Virus record (IMG/VR): IMGVR_UViG_3300028044_000003 | Span: 1 to 64,000 of that record | Strand: one strand, 5' to 3' | DNA from: a virus | Length of the DNA: 64,000 nt | Part shown: positions 26,414 to 33,517 of the stretch, piece by piece | Layout: every line of letters starts with the position of its first letter | Numbering within the stretch: the first letter of the stretch is position 1 | Program-made: the position numbers and the translations under genes | The notes under the pieces: model-generated | Seen by the model: only the letters and a program-made list of their open reading frames with translations | The model's database searches: none | What the model was told of the DNA's origin: nothing

Positions 26414-26816
26414 CTATATGACCAATTTTAAAATTAAGAAGAATATTACCAGTTACCTGAAATTTTAAATTTTCATTTATAACTATTTTTTTCTTAGTAC
26501 CTTCAGTTTTATAAATAAGACTATACTTTTCAAGTTTAGATATAATATTTCTAACTGTTTGAGTAGATATAGAAGGTTCTTTACCACTACGATCTTTTCT
26601 CCAAACTTCTAGTTTTTCTAAATACCACTTCTGAGAAATTTCTGTACAAAATTTACTTAAATTAGTTTCTCCCAATTTAGCAAGTTTGATAAAACATTCT
26701 ATATCACTTTCTGTAAGTAATATTTTATTTATAAAACAATGAGTAATAAGTTGGTATTGAATAATATCTTCTAAAGACATCAATACCGTTTTGTTCACAA
26801 TTTTTGTTGTGGCCAT
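26394..26816 (-). CDS. Winged helix-turn-helix protein
   Basis: A 140-residue protein. Residues about 75-115 (ISTQTVRNIISKLEKYSLIY) form a helix-turn-helix followed by a basic wing (KTEGTKKKIVINENLKF). It overlaps the IHF-like gene by 20 bases. Likely transcription regulator of the virion block or a switch protein; target unknown. Confidence 0.7.
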   Translation of the reverse strand: MATTKIVNKTVLMSLEDIIQYQLITHCFINKILLTESDIECFIKLAKLGETNLSKFCTEISQKWYLEKLEVWRKDRSGKEPSISTQTVRNIISKLEKYSLIYKTEGTKKKIVINENLKFQVTGNILLNFKIGHIDDSSKS

Positions 26817-26821
26817 CGGTA

Positions 26822-27070
26822 TTATTTAGAAGGTTCTTGTTCTTTTTCTTCTTCAGGCTTTTGATTGATAGTAGCCTGTATATGTAGATATTTGAGATAG
26901 TTTTCCAAACGTTTTGTTTGGAACTCCTGAATCTCGCACTGTAATTTTTCTACAACGTGTTGAGCTTGTAGTAACTCAGTGCGAGAATTGTAATACTTTA
27001 CTAAGATTTTATTCCTTTCTCGTATTTCTTCAGGAGTCAATTGTTTTTCTTCAGTGTGTTGGTTTTCCAT
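26822..27070 (-). CDS. Small coiled-coil protein
   Basis: An 82-residue, highly charged helical protein (EEKQLTPEEIRERNKILVKY ... QHVVEKLQCEIQEFQTKRLE). The heptad-like spacing suggests a coiled-coil dimer. No family known to me. It ends six bases before the winged-helix gene. Confidence 0.65.
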   Translation of the reverse strand: MENQHTEEKQLTPEEIRERNKILVKYYNSRTELLQAQHVVEKLQCEIQEFQTKRLENYLKYLHIQATINQKPEEEKEQEPSK

Positions 27071-27121
27071 AACTAATTTTTGTTAAAGTTATGGTAAAAA
27101 AGTTAAACTATCAAAAGTTAA

Positions 27122-27283
27122 CTATTTTTTAGAAAACACAGACCAAAGAGCTCCGGTTAATGTTAGTACACCACCGATAATTTCAGCTACTAAGTTTTCA
27201 TCTAGAAGACCTTTAGCTACAAGTAAACCGCCACCGAATGTTAATACGTGACGAAGTACTCCTAATACCTGTTCTTTTTTCAT
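27122..27283 (-). CDS. Holin-like membrane protein
   Basis: I choose the internal ATG at 27283 (MKKEQVLGVLRHVLTFGGGL), which has an A-rich leader and clears the previous stop; a longer frame would start at 27331. The 53-residue product has two membrane-spanning stretches around a short turn (LLVAKGLLDENLVAEIIGGV) and a basic end, as in a small Bacteroidota holin family. It lies beside the amidase, so it probably forms pores for endolysin access. Confidence 0.78.
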   Translation of the reverse strand: MKKEQVLGVLRHVLTFGGGLLVAKGLLDENLVAEIIGGVLTLTGALWSVFSKK

Positions 27284-27317
27284 GTTGAACGTTTTTAGTG
27301 AATTAATAAAATCTAAG

Positions 27318-27563
27318 TTAATTAATTTCATTGACTTCTTTAAAGAAGTTAGTTAAAAATTTACCAATTACTCCGGCTAGTAAAGTACCGCCAACTACTA
27401 ATTTCATACCTAAAGGTCCAAAAGTTTCTTTCAAAATTTCGTAAGAATACAATTCTCCTAAAGCTATAAAAGTAGATACAGCTAGTAAAGAGTCTCCAAG
27501 CTTTCTCATTGCGCGAGGAGTTGGTGCTGAATAATAAGACCACTTTATTTTAAATTTATTCAT
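27318..27563 (-). CDS. Membrane protein of the lysis cassette
   Basis: An 81-residue protein with a basic start (MNKFKIKWSYYSAPTPRAMR) and two hydrophobic segments (SLLAVSTFIALGELY and MKLVVGGTLLAGVIG) before a charged tail. It overlaps the next gene by 4 bases. It may be a second holin or antiholin. Confidence 0.68.
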   Translation of the reverse strand: MNKFKIKWSYYSAPTPRAMRKLGDSLLAVSTFIALGELYSYEILKETFGPLGMKLVVGGTLLAGVIGKFLTNFFKEVNEIN

Positions 27564-27961
27564 TTTTCAGTTTTAGCTTTTATATAACCGGTTAGTTCTG
27601 ATAAAGAAGAACTTATTTGAGTTAACTGAACACCGAATCCTAATAACTGGGCCGATAGTTTTTCGTTAGACTCTTTAGCTTCTTCTCTAACGTATTCTAT
27701 TTTTTTAGACAAATCTTGTTCTTTTTCTTTTACTTTATCATGAAGATGAGTAATCTGATTAGCTGTAGTTGTTTTCATCTCAGTAATTATTTGAGCATAT
27801 TCTACTTTTAAATTAGTAATTTCAAAATTAAGATTATCACACTTAATAGTAACCCTAGTGGTTGATTCTCTCAAGGCATATAGAAAACCCAAAATACTTA
27901 CTAATCCTAAAACAATCGCTATAACATCTTTTGTACCAAAACTTAATTGTGTTACATCCAT
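27560..27961 (-). CDS. Inner-membrane coiled-coil protein (spanin or holin partner)
   Basis: A 133-residue protein: one N-terminal membrane helix (VIAIVLGLVSILGFLYALRE) followed by a long coiled coil to the end (THLHDKVKEKEQDLSKKIEY). This is the topology of an inner-membrane spanin or a lysis modulator. It is the first lysis gene after the amidase. Confidence 0.65.
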   Translation of the reverse strand: MDVTQLSFGTKDVIAIVLGLVSILGFLYALRESTTRVTIKCDNLNFEITNLKVEYAQIITEMKTTTANQITHLHDKVKEKEQDLSKKIEYVREEAKESNEKLSAQLLGFGVQLTQISSSLSELTGYIKAKTEK

Positions 27962-28010
27962 TTTTGAAAATTTATAAACAGTATTATATAATATAACATA
28001 TCTTACACAA

Positions 28011-28766
28011 TTAAACTAATTTTTTGTTTAATTTTATAAGATCTTGTTTTACATTATAACTTGGACATGCTTTATTTGAAAACTCGTTGTGTCCATGAAA
28101 AGTAATACCCGGTAGTTTATTTTTTAAGGTAAAGTAAATAGTTTCAAAAATTTGTTTCTGTTTAGAAGTTCTGTTATCTATAGCTTTTCCTGAAGGTAAT
28201 ATTCCCCCGATGTAGGATATATGAATTGTATCGCCATTTATACCGGCTACACCATTAGCTATTTTGTTAAACTCCTGGAGTAAAGTCCAGGAACCGTCAG
28301 GAGTAACGATAATATGATAACCAGGGTTATTCCATTTTAATACCTTTTTCCAATAATCTTTGATAGAACTGACCGTAGCCGCTTGATTTGTAGCTGTACA
28401 GTGAAAAACAACACGAGTTATTTTTCTAGTTATTTTATAAGAGTTAATATAAGCAATTAACTCTCCAATATTTTTACAGGTAGGCTCAGCTTCTTTAAAC
28501 TCTCCTACAATCATTTCTTCTTCAGGATCCGAAAAATCTTCTTTAAATTCTTGCTCGTAAACAGGATTAATATTTATAGGAATATCTTTAGTAAGAATTT
28601 CCCACGTTTTTGGTCCGACTATACCATCTGTTTTAAGTTCATTTTGTTTTTGAAAATTTTTTACTTTATTCAATGTAAAGTTTCCAAAAAAACCGTCGTC
28701 TTTTATGTTTAAAAGTTGTTGGAGTAATTTTACTTTAATTCCCCAGGCGTGTGATTTAAGTATCAT
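28011..28766 (-). CDS. Endolysin: N-acetylmuramoyl-L-alanine amidase
   Basis: A 251-residue endolysin. Residues 1-60 are a peptidoglycan-binding repeat (LLQQLLNIKDDGFFGNFTLN, LKTDGIVGPKTWEIL). A linker with an acidic stretch follows. Residues about 115-245 form an Amidase_2 domain: FHCTATNQ supplies the first zinc His, HGHNEFSNKACPSYN the later His and Cys-Pro motif. It cuts the amide bond between muramic acid and the stem peptide. No signal peptide is visible, so release depends on the holin. Confidence 0.9.
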   Translation of the reverse strand: MILKSHAWGIKVKLLQQLLNIKDDGFFGNFTLNKVKNFQKQNELKTDGIVGPKTWEILTKDIPININPVYEQEFKEDFSDPEEEMIVGEFKEAEPTCKNIGELIAYINSYKITRKITRVVFHCTATNQAATVSSIKDYWKKVLKWNNPGYHIIVTPDGSWTLLQEFNKIANGVAGINGDTIHISYIGGILPSGKAIDNRTSKQKQIFETIYFTLKNKLPGITFHGHNEFSNKACPSYNVKQDLIKLNKKLV

Positions 28767-29239
28767 AAGTATTTAAAAAATAATGAATAATCGTTATCAG
28801 GTGTAGTATTACCTCCGTGATACGGTTGTCTTATAGTACTAAACCAAGAAGTATCAGGAGCTTTTAAAATCCAACTTTTTCTATTTGCTTTAAATAGTAC
28901 ATTATGTTTGTTTACTACTATGTTTAGTAAAGCTATTTCACCCTCTTTAAGAATAAGAAAAGGGAAGTCAAATTCTTTGTTAAAGTTTCTGTTTATATAA
29001 GGTATTATTTGCCAGTAATCTTCTTGAGGATTGTATTTATACGCAAACATTACTGCGTTTTTATTAGGTTTGAGACCAAAAGATATACCACACAATTTAT
29101 TCCAATCATCCTGGTCATCACAAGTATATCTTGAATCTTTAGTAAACTGAACGTAACCTTTTACTCTTTTAGTAAAAGGTGTTATCTGCCATATACGAGG
29201 CTTAGAAAAATGTTTACCTTTTGTAAATTCAAAAATCAT
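28763..29239 (-). CDS. Hypothetical protein beside the endolysin
   Basis: A 158-residue soluble beta-rich protein (KPRIWQITPFTKRVKGYVQF, ISFGLKPNKNAVMFAYKYN, ending TTPDNDYSLFFKYL). No family recognised. It overlaps the amidase by 4 bases and starts the lysis operon. It could be a virion protein read with the lysis genes. Confidence 0.65.
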   Translation of the reverse strand: MIFEFTKGKHFSKPRIWQITPFTKRVKGYVQFTKDSRYTCDDQDDWNKLCGISFGLKPNKNAVMFAYKYNPQEDYWQIIPYINRNFNKEFDFPFLILKEGEIALLNIVVNKHNVLFKANRKSWILKAPDTSWFSTIRQPYHGGNTTPDNDYSLFFKYL

Positions 29240-29250
29240 TATTCTTCTAT

Positions 29251-29280
29251 TTTTAATAAAGATATAAAACTTTATTAAAA
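29251..29280. other. Perfect inverted repeat in the divergent gap
   Basis: TTTTAATAAAG and CTTTATTAAAA pair perfectly over 11 bp around an 8-base loop. It lies in the leader of the minus-strand lysis operon, 12 bases before the ATG at 29239, so it could be an operator or an RNA hairpin that limits translation. Confidence 0.5.
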
Positions 29281-29439
29281 GTTTCCTTTTGTAGATTCAA
29301 ACCTAGGATTTTCCAGTTAATAGTCGGTTTTCTACTGCCCGTCTTCGTAATATTGGATATGTTCATTCTATTTCATCGATGTATAATAATACTATTTTCT
29401 GTATTTGTAAATAATCTTTACCTTTACCAAAAAAAAATT

Positions 29440-30231
29440 ATGGTATTCAAAAATAGAGCTCATGTAGAAACTACAGGTTTAAAAGGTAGAAAAACATTTA
29501 TAGAAAACTCTTTTCAAATTTCTAAACAATTAGACTCTTATTTAATTGCTAGTAAATTAAACGATAAAGGTATTTCTCATCATTTTAAAGACGACGGTTT
29601 CTGGGAAGCTTGGATAACTTTATGGATGAGTAAAAATATAAAACCAGGTTCTTATTGTATAGACGGAGGACCTAATTATGGATATTATACTTTCTTATTA
29701 GAGAAAAAAAATTGCGAAGTATTAGCTATCGAAGCTAACCCTGAGATAATACCGTTTCTTGAAAAGTCTATCGAATTAAATAATTGTGCATCTAAAGTTA
29801 AAGTTATAAATAAAGCAATAGTCGATGTTACCGGAAACGTTATCGAATTAAATATTTTAACTAGTAGTTTAAATTCTACTATAATTTACCAACACCCGGA
29901 CGGACCTGTAGAAAAGACAATTAAGGTAGAAACAATTGCTTTAGACTCTATAGATAGACCCGTTGATTTTATTAAATTAGATATTGAAGGAGCTGAAGAA
30001 TTAGCATGGAACGGTATGCAAAAACTTCTTGAAAGAAATCCTCAATGTGTTGTTTTATTAGAATTTGTTTATCCTCATTATTTAGAAAATGGGAAATATT
30101 TCTTCCAATCGCTGTCTAAAAATCATAAATTAACTTATGTGGATTATAACGGTAATGAACAACTTTTTACAGAAAGTATGTTAACTGAAGATAAAGAACC
30201 TTATCGAATGGTTGTTATAAGATCTTTGTAA
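29440..30231 (+). CDS. FkbM-family methyltransferase
   Basis: I start at the ATG at 29440 (MVFKNRAHVETTGLK) after an A-rich leader; an upstream ATG at 29353 would add 29 unlikely hydrophobic codons. The 263-residue protein has the SAM-binding motif DGGPNYGYYT, the acidic EANPEIIPF after strand two, and FIKLDIEGAEELAWNG, the FkbM signature. Such enzymes methylate sugars. Next to it, on the opposite strand, is a GT32-like glycosyltransferase, suggesting glycan addition and capping of virion or host surface molecules. Confidence 0.85.
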   Translation: MVFKNRAHVETTGLKGRKTFIENSFQISKQLDSYLIASKLNDKGISHHFKDDGFWEAWITLWMSKNIKPGSYCIDGGPNYGYYTFLLEKKNCEVLAIEANPEIIPFLEKSIELNNCASKVKVINKAIVDVTGNVIELNILTSSLNSTIIYQHPDGPVEKTIKVETIALDSIDRPVDFIKLDIEGAEELAWNGMQKLLERNPQCVVLLEFVYPHYLENGKYFFQSLSKNHKLTYVDYNGNEQLFTESMLTEDKEPYRMVVIRSL

Positions 30232-30256
30232 GCTTTACATTAATTATAATTTATAA

Positions 30257-30961
30257 TTAAAAGGTATGATCTATATAAGTTTTGTATCTATTTAATAATA
30301 TTTTTTTACCCTTATACCAGGCAGCACACTCGTAAAAATCTTTAGGACAAGTTTCTTGTAATAACTGAATTATTCCTTCAGGTTTTTTATAAATACCTTC
30401 AGGTATATTAAAATAATCTGAACAAATAGTCCAAGGTCCTTTCATAGGTATTGTAGTACCTTTACCACCAAACATTTTATAAAATATTCGACCGGTAATA
30501 GGAACAATAGAATAAGCGTGATAAGAATAAGGGACTTTATTTTTTTTTAAATCAAAAAACCCATCTATTATTTTTTTGATTATTGTATTATTAGGAGTAC
30601 ATGCTATAAAATGTGGATTTATTAATCCGTTAGATGGTTTTGATAATACTGTTAAAAATGACACATCTTTACCCAGGAATAAATCGATAGATTCGATAGG
30701 TTGTATATCAATATCAGCATAAATCCCACCGAATTTGTATAAAATACAAACCCTAAAAAAATCAGATTTTATAGGCCCGTCTTTTACAGAATCAAAAAAT
30801 TCAAGATATTTATCATGATAATTTTCTTGTAAAAATTTTCTACAATCCTCATCAGTATAAAACTCAACTTTATATTCTTGATTTAAGTTTTCCCAATTAG
30901 GAATAACGTAATCAGGTATATTATGATTTTTATACGTAAGGTAAATTACTTTTGGTATCAT
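30257..30961 (-). CDS. GT32-like glycosyltransferase
   Basis: A 234-residue protein. It begins IPKVIYLTYKNHNIPDYVIP, the usual start of the Gly_transf_sug/OCH1-like family, and carries SDFFRVCILYKFGGIYADID, which includes the metal-binding DxD. It transfers a sugar from a nucleotide donor. It ends 25 bases from the stop of the FkbM gene, with an AT-rich palindrome between them. Target unknown; virion protein or host surface glycan are options. Confidence 0.85.
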   Translation of the reverse strand: MIPKVIYLTYKNHNIPDYVIPNWENLNQEYKVEFYTDEDCRKFLQENYHDKYLEFFDSVKDGPIKSDFFRVCILYKFGGIYADIDIQPIESIDLFLGKDVSFLTVLSKPSNGLINPHFIACTPNNTIIKKIIDGFFDLKKNKVPYSYHAYSIVPITGRIFYKMFGGKGTTIPMKGPWTICSDYFNIPEGIYKKPEGIIQLLQETCPKDFYECAAWYKGKKILLNRYKTYIDHTF

Positions 30962-31465
30962 AACTCAAAAATAATAAATTTTTTGTACTTCCGACCGGAC
31001 TCGAATAGGTACGAGCAAGCTCATGGGATTTTAAGTCCCACCGTTTACCACTCTCTTTTTTCGCCTCGGTTACTACCAGGTACCAATAACGTATAACCAA
31101 AGAAAGAAAGAAAGAACAATTAGTATAGAGAAAGATCAAAAGACTCTAGGAAACAACTAAATTTTTTTTGGGTATTTTTTTTGGTCTAAGTTAGAGTGAG
31201 GAGAGGGGTGGTACCAAACTCACCCCCCGTCAGTGCTTCGAACCCCCTACCCCCTACATGTTCTAGCGTTAGTGTTTCAAACGTCCGCTAGGATTTGAAA
31301 AAAAATATCTAGGGGAAGTATATTATATGTATAGTGTATAGTAATGTATAGATGATACTATGATGATTATAATAAGATGATGTCTAATAAATTATACAAA
31401 GAAAAGAATTGTATTGTTATATAATAGTAATAATAATAGTATATAGGTATATTAAGACTGTTTTT
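30962..31465. other. Intergenic switch region between minus and plus blocks
   Basis: About 500 bases without a gene. It holds a degenerate tRNA-Leu-like sequence, a GAAA repeat run (31099-31115), a GC-rich patch with hairpin GGGGTG/CACCCC (31205-31226), a CTAGCG/CGCTAG hairpin (31263-31291) and then an AT-rich stretch of TATA/AATA repeats to the first promoter. Transcription diverges from here, so it probably carries promoters for both sides and could include a replication origin. Confidence 0.6.
30984..31083 (-). tRNA. Degenerate tRNA-Leu(UAA)-like sequence
   Basis: On the minus strand a perfect anticodon arm (TGGGA, loop CTTAAAA, TCCCA; 31024-31040) gives anticodon UAA. It is followed by a class II variable arm GAGC-TT-GCTC and a T-loop TTCGAGT. 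The T-stem pairs at only three of five positions and the acceptor strands pair at about four of seven by eye, with an overlong D region. It is either a decayed tRNA or one that is divergent or edited. It may overlap the leader of the glycosyltransferase gene. Confidence 0.45.
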
Positions 31466-31488
31466 ATATCAACTTACATATCAGAACC
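31466..31488 (+). promoter_or_regulatory. Array promoter motif, copy 1
   Basis: TATCAACTTAC, six bases, then GAACC; one base differs from the consensus TATCAACCTAC. It lies 16 bases before the ATG at 31504 and is the first of ten copies. Confidence 0.75.
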
Positions 31489-31503
31489 ACAAACTTTAAA
31501 GCT

Positions 31504-31677
31504 ATGAAGACAAGAACGGTATTAATTGAAGTAGTTTGTGGTGACTCAAAAGAGTTGTTACAAACACAAACTAAGTTAAACCAGTGGTCAACTACTGGTT
31601 TATTAATCAAGTATGATATTACAAGCAGTGCTACGCACTACTTGTTTAGGGTCTTACTAAAGAAAGAGGGTGAATAA
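31504..31677 (+). CDS. Small hypothetical protein, unit 1
   Basis: A 57-residue protein (MKTRTVLIEVVCGDSKELLQ to LLKKEGE). The pattern of an early strand, a helix and a second strand suggests a compact ferredoxin-like fold, but I recognise no family. It has its own promoter motif, and its stop codon lies in the loop of the terminator hairpin, so it is monocistronic. Confidence 0.7.
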   Translation: MKTRTVLIEVVCGDSKELLQTQTKLNQWSTTGLLIKYDITSSATHYLFRVLLKKEGE

Positions 31678-31690
31678 CCCTCTTATTTTT
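31666..31690 (+). terminator. Terminator of unit 1
   Basis: GAGGG/CCCTC hairpin whose loop holds the stop codon TGAATAA, then TTATTTTTTTT. The next promoter motif begins within three bases. Confidence 0.8.
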
Positions 31691-31692
31691 TT

Positions 31693-31713
31693 TATCAACC
31701 TACATATTAGAGT
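31693..31713 (+). promoter_or_regulatory. Array promoter motif, copy 2
   Basis: TATCAACCTAC, six bases, GAGT. It directly follows the T-run of the previous terminator. Confidence 0.8.
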
Positions 31714-31729
31714 TATAAAATTTATAGCC

Positions 31730-31927
31730 ATGAAAAACGTAGTAACATTTATAGGCTGTGTTAGCCTATCTTTCTTAATCGCTAGTTTTGTAGCCGGGAT
31801 GATGACGCTAGGAAGCGCGTTTAGTTTCAACGAATACAACGTATTTGCTTGGATAGTACTAATAATGTACTATACAACTACTACTTGTTTCGCCATCTAC
31901 TGGTGGTACGAAGATGTAAAAGAGTGA
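31730..31927 (+). CDS. Small two-helix membrane protein, unit 2
   Basis: I use the ATG at 31730; an upstream in-frame ATG lies inside the previous terminator. The 65-residue protein has two membrane helices (VTFIGCVSLSFLIASFVAGM and VFAWIVLIMYYTTTTCFAIY) and ends WWYEDVKE. Early membrane proteins of this size often modify host envelope functions; no specific role is visible. Confidence 0.72.
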   Translation: MKNVVTFIGCVSLSFLIASFVAGMMTLGSAFSFNEYNVFAWIVLIMYYTTTTCFAIYWWYEDVKE

Positions 31928-31946
31928 GTTTATACTCACTTTTTTT
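31923..31946 (+). terminator. Terminator of unit 2
   Basis: AGTGAGT/ACTCACT, 7 bp with loop TTAT, overlapping the stop codon and followed by six T. Confidence 0.8.
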
Positions 31947-31947
31947 A

Positions 31948-31969
31948 TATCAACCTACTTGTATGAGTC
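31948..31969 (+). promoter_or_regulatory. Array promoter motif, copy 3
   Basis: TATCAACCTAC, six bases, GAGTC, immediately after the terminator T-run of unit 2 and 22 bases before the ATG at 31991. Confidence 0.8.
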
Positions 31970-31990
31970 TTAGTACCAAATCTTAAACCA

Positions 31991-32065
31991 ATGGCTAAAA
32001 GCGAATTAGTTCTCTTGTTATCACAATTGTGTAACAAGAAAGGTTGGAATCTTACTGTTAAGTAA
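31991..32065 (+). CDS. Micro-ORF, unit 3
   Basis: A 24-codon frame, MAKSELVLLLSQLCNKKGWN ending LTVK, placed at the right distance from promoter copy 3 and followed by a terminator. It fills the transcript sensibly, and the helix looks amphipathic. It could instead be a leader RNA with no protein role. Confidence 0.5.
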   Translation: MAKSELVLLLSQLCNKKGWNLTVK

Positions 32066-32077
32066 GCCTTGACCAAG

Positions 32078-32107
32078 ATAGTAGACTTAGCGTCTACTAT
32101 TATTTTT
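32078..32107 (+). terminator. Terminator of unit 3
   Basis: ATAGTAGAC/GTCTACTAT, 9 bp perfect with loop TTAGC, then TATTTTTT. Confidence 0.85.
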
Positions 32108-32110
32108 TCA

Positions 32111-32132
32111 TATCAACCTACTTTTTCGAGTT
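32111..32132 (+). promoter_or_regulatory. Array promoter motif, copy 4
   Basis: TATCAACCTAC, six bases, GAGTT; ATG follows at 32154. Confidence 0.8.
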
Positions 32133-32153
32133 ATTGTATCAAAATCTTACTAT

Positions 32154-32366
32154 ATGTTACACACGTATTCGGTGATTAAGAGGAACAACTGTGTTTTTAA
32201 TCACCTCGAATGGGAGGCTGCTAAAGCTATAGCAGAAGAAGGAGACTTATTACTCACCATTAAAGACAATCACATTTCTAACATCCGTGAGTTAGAACGT
32301 GTAGATTGCTATTATGGTAAACAGTTTGAGTCTACAAATGGTGTGATTACACCGTTCTATCAATAA
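32154..32366 (+). CDS. Small hypothetical protein, unit 4
   Basis: A 70-residue soluble protein (MLHTYSVIKRNNCVFNHLEW, EEGDLLLTIKDNHISNIREL). No family recognised. Its transcript ends in a long-stem terminator with a 62-base loop. Confidence 0.68.
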   Translation: MLHTYSVIKRNNCVFNHLEWEAAKAIAEEGDLLLTIKDNHISNIRELERVDCYYGKQFESTNGVITPFYQ

Positions 32367-32456
32367 TAAACAAGGTGCTATAAAGTGCTATTTATATATG
32401 AACAAGCAATGTATTGTCATATTTTAAGGATTAGCAGCCTTGTTTATTATTTTTTT
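32364..32456 (+). terminator. Long-stem terminator with large loop, unit 4
   Basis: TAATAAACAAGG (32364-32375) pairs perfectly with CCTTGTTTATTA (32438-32449), 12 bp, then a T-run. The 62-base loop holds a repeated GTGCTAT and could be a small structured RNA in its own right. Confidence 0.75.
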
Positions 32457-32457
32457 A

Positions 32458-32480
32458 TATCAACCTACATTATTGAACAC
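32458..32480 (+). promoter_or_regulatory. Array promoter motif, copy 5
   Basis: TATCAACCTAC, six bases, GAACAC, directly after the T-run of unit 4. Confidence 0.8.
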
Positions 32481-32492
32481 TAAATTTATACT

Positions 32493-32672
32493 ATGAACAA
32501 AAATGACCGTTTTGTAATGTCGGCTATAGTAGCCGGTGTTATTATTATGTTGTACGTATGTGTATCATCTATGATGTACATCAAGTGTATAACTAAAAGT
32601 AAAACCGAGATTGACATGTGTGAGTGTCAACAGAAGTTTCGTCCTTGGAAATCAAACCCTGATTGTTTATGA
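32493..32672 (+). CDS. Single-helix membrane protein with a four-Cys tail, unit 5
   Basis: A 59-residue protein: charged start, one membrane helix (MSAIVAGVIIMLYVCVSSMM) and a tail with IKCITK, MCECQQKF and NPDC. The Cys spacing (C, then CxC, then C) matches the protein at 35865-36053, which has the same topology. Both are followed by a structured RNA region. The tail probably lies outside the cytoplasm and is held by disulphides or a metal. Confidence 0.72.
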   Translation: MNKNDRFVMSAIVAGVIIMLYVCVSSMMYIKCITKSKTEIDMCECQQKFRPWKSNPDCL

Positions 32673-32857
32673 CAGTCGGGGCTGAAGTCCTTGTCTATGG
32701 TCAAAGGACCAGGATAAAGGAAGTATCGCCAGGCGGATCGGTAAGTTTCACGACCAAGATCAGATTACCTTGTGGTAGCTGGACCTATTACCTCGGAATA
32801 TTTGAGGTGAGCGCTATTAAGCCCGTTAACGTATAAAGTTAGCGGGTTATTCTTTTT
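32673..32857 (+). ncRNA. Structured 3' UTR or ncRNA after unit 5
   Basis: About 150 non-coding bases with several stems: GTCCTT/AAGGAC, CGCC/GGCG, GGTAA/TTACC and CCTC/GAGG. It closes with a terminator CCCGTTAAC/GTTAGCGGG (9 bp, one G-U; 32822-32846) and a T-rich tail. No open frame of note crosses it. It may be a stable RNA processed from the unit 5 transcript. Confidence 0.55.
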
Positions 32858-32897
32858 AGGGTAAAAATACAGGTTGGTATAAAACTCAAAAGTTTAA

Positions 32898-32919
32898 TAT
32901 CAACCTACTTAATAGAACC
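32898..32919 (+). promoter_or_regulatory. Array promoter motif, copy 6
   Basis: TATCAACCTAC, six bases, GAACC; nearly identical to copy 8 over 22 bases, with GTACCAAAAAA shared just downstream. Confidence 0.8.
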
Positions 32920-32942
32920 TTTGTACCAAAAAATATACACTT

Positions 32943-33269
32943 ATGATAGAATCATTTATTGACTTCAGGAAAGGAAATACTAATCCTGAAGAATTACCTG
33001 TTGTGTTAAACAAAAGACAGTTCGAGACTTTATTAGGTCTTATCCCTGTAGCAAGTAATGGGGGTTATCTAAAAAGTATTTCGTTTGAACTAATCGAAGA
33101 CTTGAATGATTTAGAAGTATCAGACAAAGATTACGTTGAAAGGGTTGAAGAATATGTTAACAATTACTTGAATAGAAAGTCTATTCAGGATATGGTTAGC
33201 TTTCGCCACCACACACCGACTCTTTACAACGAGATAGGAGTTATTACAGCACCTGTGGAGTGTTACTGA
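32943..33269 (+). CDS. Hypothetical protein, unit 6
   Basis: A 108-residue acidic soluble protein (MIESFIDFRKGNTNPEELPV, FELIEDLNDLEVSDKDYVER). No motif recognised. One gene, one promoter and one terminator, like its neighbours. Confidence 0.7.
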   Translation: MIESFIDFRKGNTNPEELPVVLNKRQFETLLGLIPVASNGGYLKSISFELIEDLNDLEVSDKDYVERVEEYVNNYLNRKSIQDMVSFRHHTPTLYNEIGVITAPVECY

Positions 33270-33307
33270 GATGTAGTCGAAGTTTCCCCAATCATTGACT
33301 GTTAAAA

Positions 33308-33336
33308 GGTAATCCATTAGGATTATCTTTTTTTTT
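33308..33336 (+). terminator. Terminator of unit 6
   Basis: GGTAATCC/GGATTATC, 8 bp with loop ATTA and one G-U, then nine T. Confidence 0.82.
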
Positions 33337-33338
33337 CA

Positions 33339-33361
33339 TATCAACCTACCTATTAGAATAC
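33339..33361 (+). promoter_or_regulatory. Array promoter motif, copy 7
   Basis: TATCAACCTAC, six bases, GAATAC; identical over 22 bases to copy 9. No start codon follows; the unit appears to be RNA only. Confidence 0.8.
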
Positions 33362-33432
33362 AAAAACGGATACAATCCTAGCAGTGACACGGCGTTGGGC
33401 TATATGTAAGTAGTTACCGTTTTTTTTCAAAA
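33362..33432 (+). ncRNA. Candidate small ncRNA, unit 7
   Basis: Between promoter copy 7 and a T-run (33419-33428) there are about 60 bases and no reasonable open frame. AACGG (33365-33369) pairs with CCGTT (33417-33421), closing the RNA, and TAGC/GCTA pair inside. This is the shape of a short independent RNA ending in its own terminator. Confidence 0.6.
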
Positions 33433-33472
33433 GTACTCCTGATTAAATTGGTATGATTACTCTAATTTTTCA

Positions 33473-33494
33473 TATCAACCTACTTAATAGAACC
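33473..33494 (+). promoter_or_regulatory. Array promoter motif, copy 8
   Basis: TATCAACCTAC, six bases, GAACC; ATG follows at 33518. Confidence 0.8.
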
Positions 33495-33517
33495 ATAGTA
33501 CCAAAAAACAAAGTACT

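Noticed and set aside
29353-29439. Longer N-terminus for the FkbM gene
   Set aside because: The extra 29 codons are not like the family, and the ATG at 29440 has the A-rich leader typical of this genome.
31201-31260. T-loop-like TTCGAAG on the minus strand near 31240
   Set aside because: No pairing T-stem or acceptor stem around it; GC-rich patch only.
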